IMG/VR virus record: IMGVR_UViG_3300003702_000016
Span: 1 to 25,250 of that record
Origin: a virus
Length of the DNA stretch: 25,250 bases
Reading direction: 5' to 3' (one strand)
Translations under genes and position numbers: made by a program
The notes under the pieces: model-generated
The model's input: only the letters and a program-made list of their open reading frames with translations
Told to the model about the DNA's origin: nothing
Databases searched by the model: none
Part shown: piece by piece, positions 24,134 through 25,250 of the stretch
Position numbering within the stretch: position 1 is the first letter of the stretch
Layout: each line of letters opens with the position of its first letter

Positions 24134-25250
24134 ATGGCAACTAAACTTATAGATTTTATACAATCTGAACAGATAGTTAAGTTAGAAGAAGATGTAAATA
24201 TTTTAAAAGATAAACTTAACTTACTGATAGCAGATATTAATCAGTTAGCACCAAAGTTAACTCCTATTATAAGTAACTTAAATACTTTGTCTTCTTGTAT
24301 AGCTAATAATTATAGTCCTGGAGGTAATACATCTGGAGATGGATTGTTAAAACGATTAACAGATTTTGATGATGATTATACTACACATATTTCAAGGAAG
24401 TTTCCACCTGTAGTTGATATTAAGGGGGCGGTTCATGTCGGATATACTGAAAGTGGGACACCTATAAAACATGCACATCCTGAAGGTTGGACTGGTAGTA
24501 GTGGTACATGTTTAGGAGCAACAGCAAGCATTAATCCTAATTACCCTTATAGTTGGACTCCTGGTTATTGGACTAATGTTAAGTTTGTTCCACTTAGTTA
24601 CGACAGGCCAGATGTACCAACAAACCAAACTTGGGCAGGACTTAGATTATGGGATGCAATGCCTACAGCAAGATTATATATTTCGGGTTCTGGGGGTTCG
24701 GCTACTATAACCAATATAGATTTTAGACTGGATGTATTTGCAAATAATGCGGCATTAAATAAAAATTGTTCATATGGATTTGGGAAGTCTGTTAATGACC
24801 AGATGATGTCAGGTTATGGTTCTATGATTAATGGAGTATGGCAGTCTGGGTTTTTTGCGACAGTAACTTCAATTGGTACTCAGCTTGAAGCAAAACCTGC
24901 TGATAATACCCCAACTTATCGTTCACCTCATGCTCCTATAGCTGCTTATGATGTAAATGCTTATGGAGATGATGCACCGGGAGTGGGCGGCCCAACAGAG
25001 CCAGCAGATTGGGGAGAAGGTGGTTCACATAATATAATGGACCCCTCAAATCAATTAAATGAGTCAGAATATATTACTACAGTATTAAATACAGGTGTTG
25101 TACCTTCATATCTTACCCAAGCCCAGATATTATTTATGTCTGATGAAAATAAAATAAAAAGAGCTAAACAATTAGTACTGATGACAAGAAATAAGTTGCG
25201 TGATGACAGTCTATGGAAAACAGAAAATGTTTCAGATGGTGTTCTAACTG
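24134..25250 (+). CDS. Coiled-coil tail protein, paralogue 2 (3' cut off)
   Basis: The frame is open from the ATG at 24134 to the window end, giving at least 372 residues with the stop outside. The N-terminus (about 10-60) is a coiled coil (QIVKLEEDVNILKDKLNLLI, NQLAPKLTPIISNLNTLSSC) followed by NNYSPGGNTSGDGLLKRLTD, matching the preceding gene. It then carries about 200 additional beta-rich residues (for example SWTPGYWTNVKFVPLSYDRP and TITNIDFRLDVFANNA) that the paralogue lacks, before a basic helical region (DENKIKRAKQLVLMTRNKLR) like the paralogue's end. The extra part may be a binding or enzymatic domain, but no motif is recognised. A tail protein is likely from context. Confidence 0.65.
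   Translation, partial: MATKLIDFIQSEQIVKLEEDVNILKDKLNLLIADINQLAPKLTPIISNLNTLSSCIANNYSPGGNTSGDGLLKRLTDFDDDYTTHISRKFPPVVDIKGAVHVGYTESGTPIKHAHPEGWTGSSGTCLGATASINPNYPYSWTPGYWTNVKFVPLSYDRPDVPTNQTWAGLRLWDAMPTARLYISGSGGSATITNIDFRLDVFANNAALNKNCSYGFGKSVNDQMMSGYGSMINGVWQSGFFATVTSIGTQLEAKPADNTPTYRSPHAPIAAYDVNAYGDDAPGVGGPTEPADWGEGGSHNIMDPSNQLNESEYITTVLNTGVVPSYLTQAQILFMSDENKIKRAKQLVLMTRNKLRDDSLWKTENVSDGVLT

Noticed and set aside
1-25250. CRISPR array, tRNA genes or insertion sequence
   Set aside because: No regularly spaced DNA repeats with unique spacers, cloverleaf-like segments or transposase with terminal repeats were seen; the gene packing leaves little room.

Overview
The window looks like the late (morphogenesis and lysis) region of a tailed double-stranded DNA phage, probably a short-tailed podovirus-type phage of a Gram-negative and perhaps aquatic host. 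The main support is the order portal, scaffold-like protein, N4-gp56-family major capsid protein, head-tail adaptor, fibres, lysis genes and nozzle-like protein. All convincing genes are on the plus strand. They are packed with 1-, 4-, 8- or 10-base overlaps and short gaps, and no non-coding stretch exceeds about 70 bases. The DNA is AT-rich except in the glycine-coding tracts. There is no integrase, polymerase, tRNA, rRNA, CRISPR array or insertion sequence here. The Gram-negative host is inferred from two lipobox proteins and a possible spanin pair. No species is assigned.

Layout. (1) 1-4897, head: portal (cut by the left edge), a small gene overlapping the portal's Gln-rich tail in another frame, an acidic scaffold-like protein, the major capsid protein, and two unrecognised small structural-type genes. 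A 9-bp inverted repeat burying the capsid gene's ribosome binding site lies at 2679-2728. (2) 4894-5814: head-tail adaptor. (3) 5814-13284: a nine-gene fibre/adhesin block. It holds a short fibre with a tropism-determinant-like N-terminus, two related small beta-rich proteins, a fibre with seven 11-residue repeats, three glycine-rich tip proteins, an N-terminal-type fibre protein and a small conserved phage protein. (4) 13336-15531: a lysis block with a two-helix membrane protein (holin candidate), several very small genes, a type II membrane coiled-coil protein overlapping a lipoprotein (spanin-like), an M15-family peptidase and a second lipoprotein. (5) 15524-25250: a very large 2428-residue tail protein with nozzle-like features, a 185-residue protein sharing its C-terminal domain, and three coiled-coil proteins. 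Two of these three are tandem paralogues, and the last runs off the right edge.

How the parts would work together (family knowledge plus inference): the portal and adaptor form the DNA channel out of the head, the 2428-residue protein probably builds or decorates the tail below, and the fibres and glycine-rich tips bind the host surface. The lysis block would open the cell. I see no clear defence or regulatory system. The most unusual points are the number of separate glycine-rich tip genes, protein modules shared between fibres and the nozzle-like protein, the size of that protein, and the dual-coding end of the portal gene.
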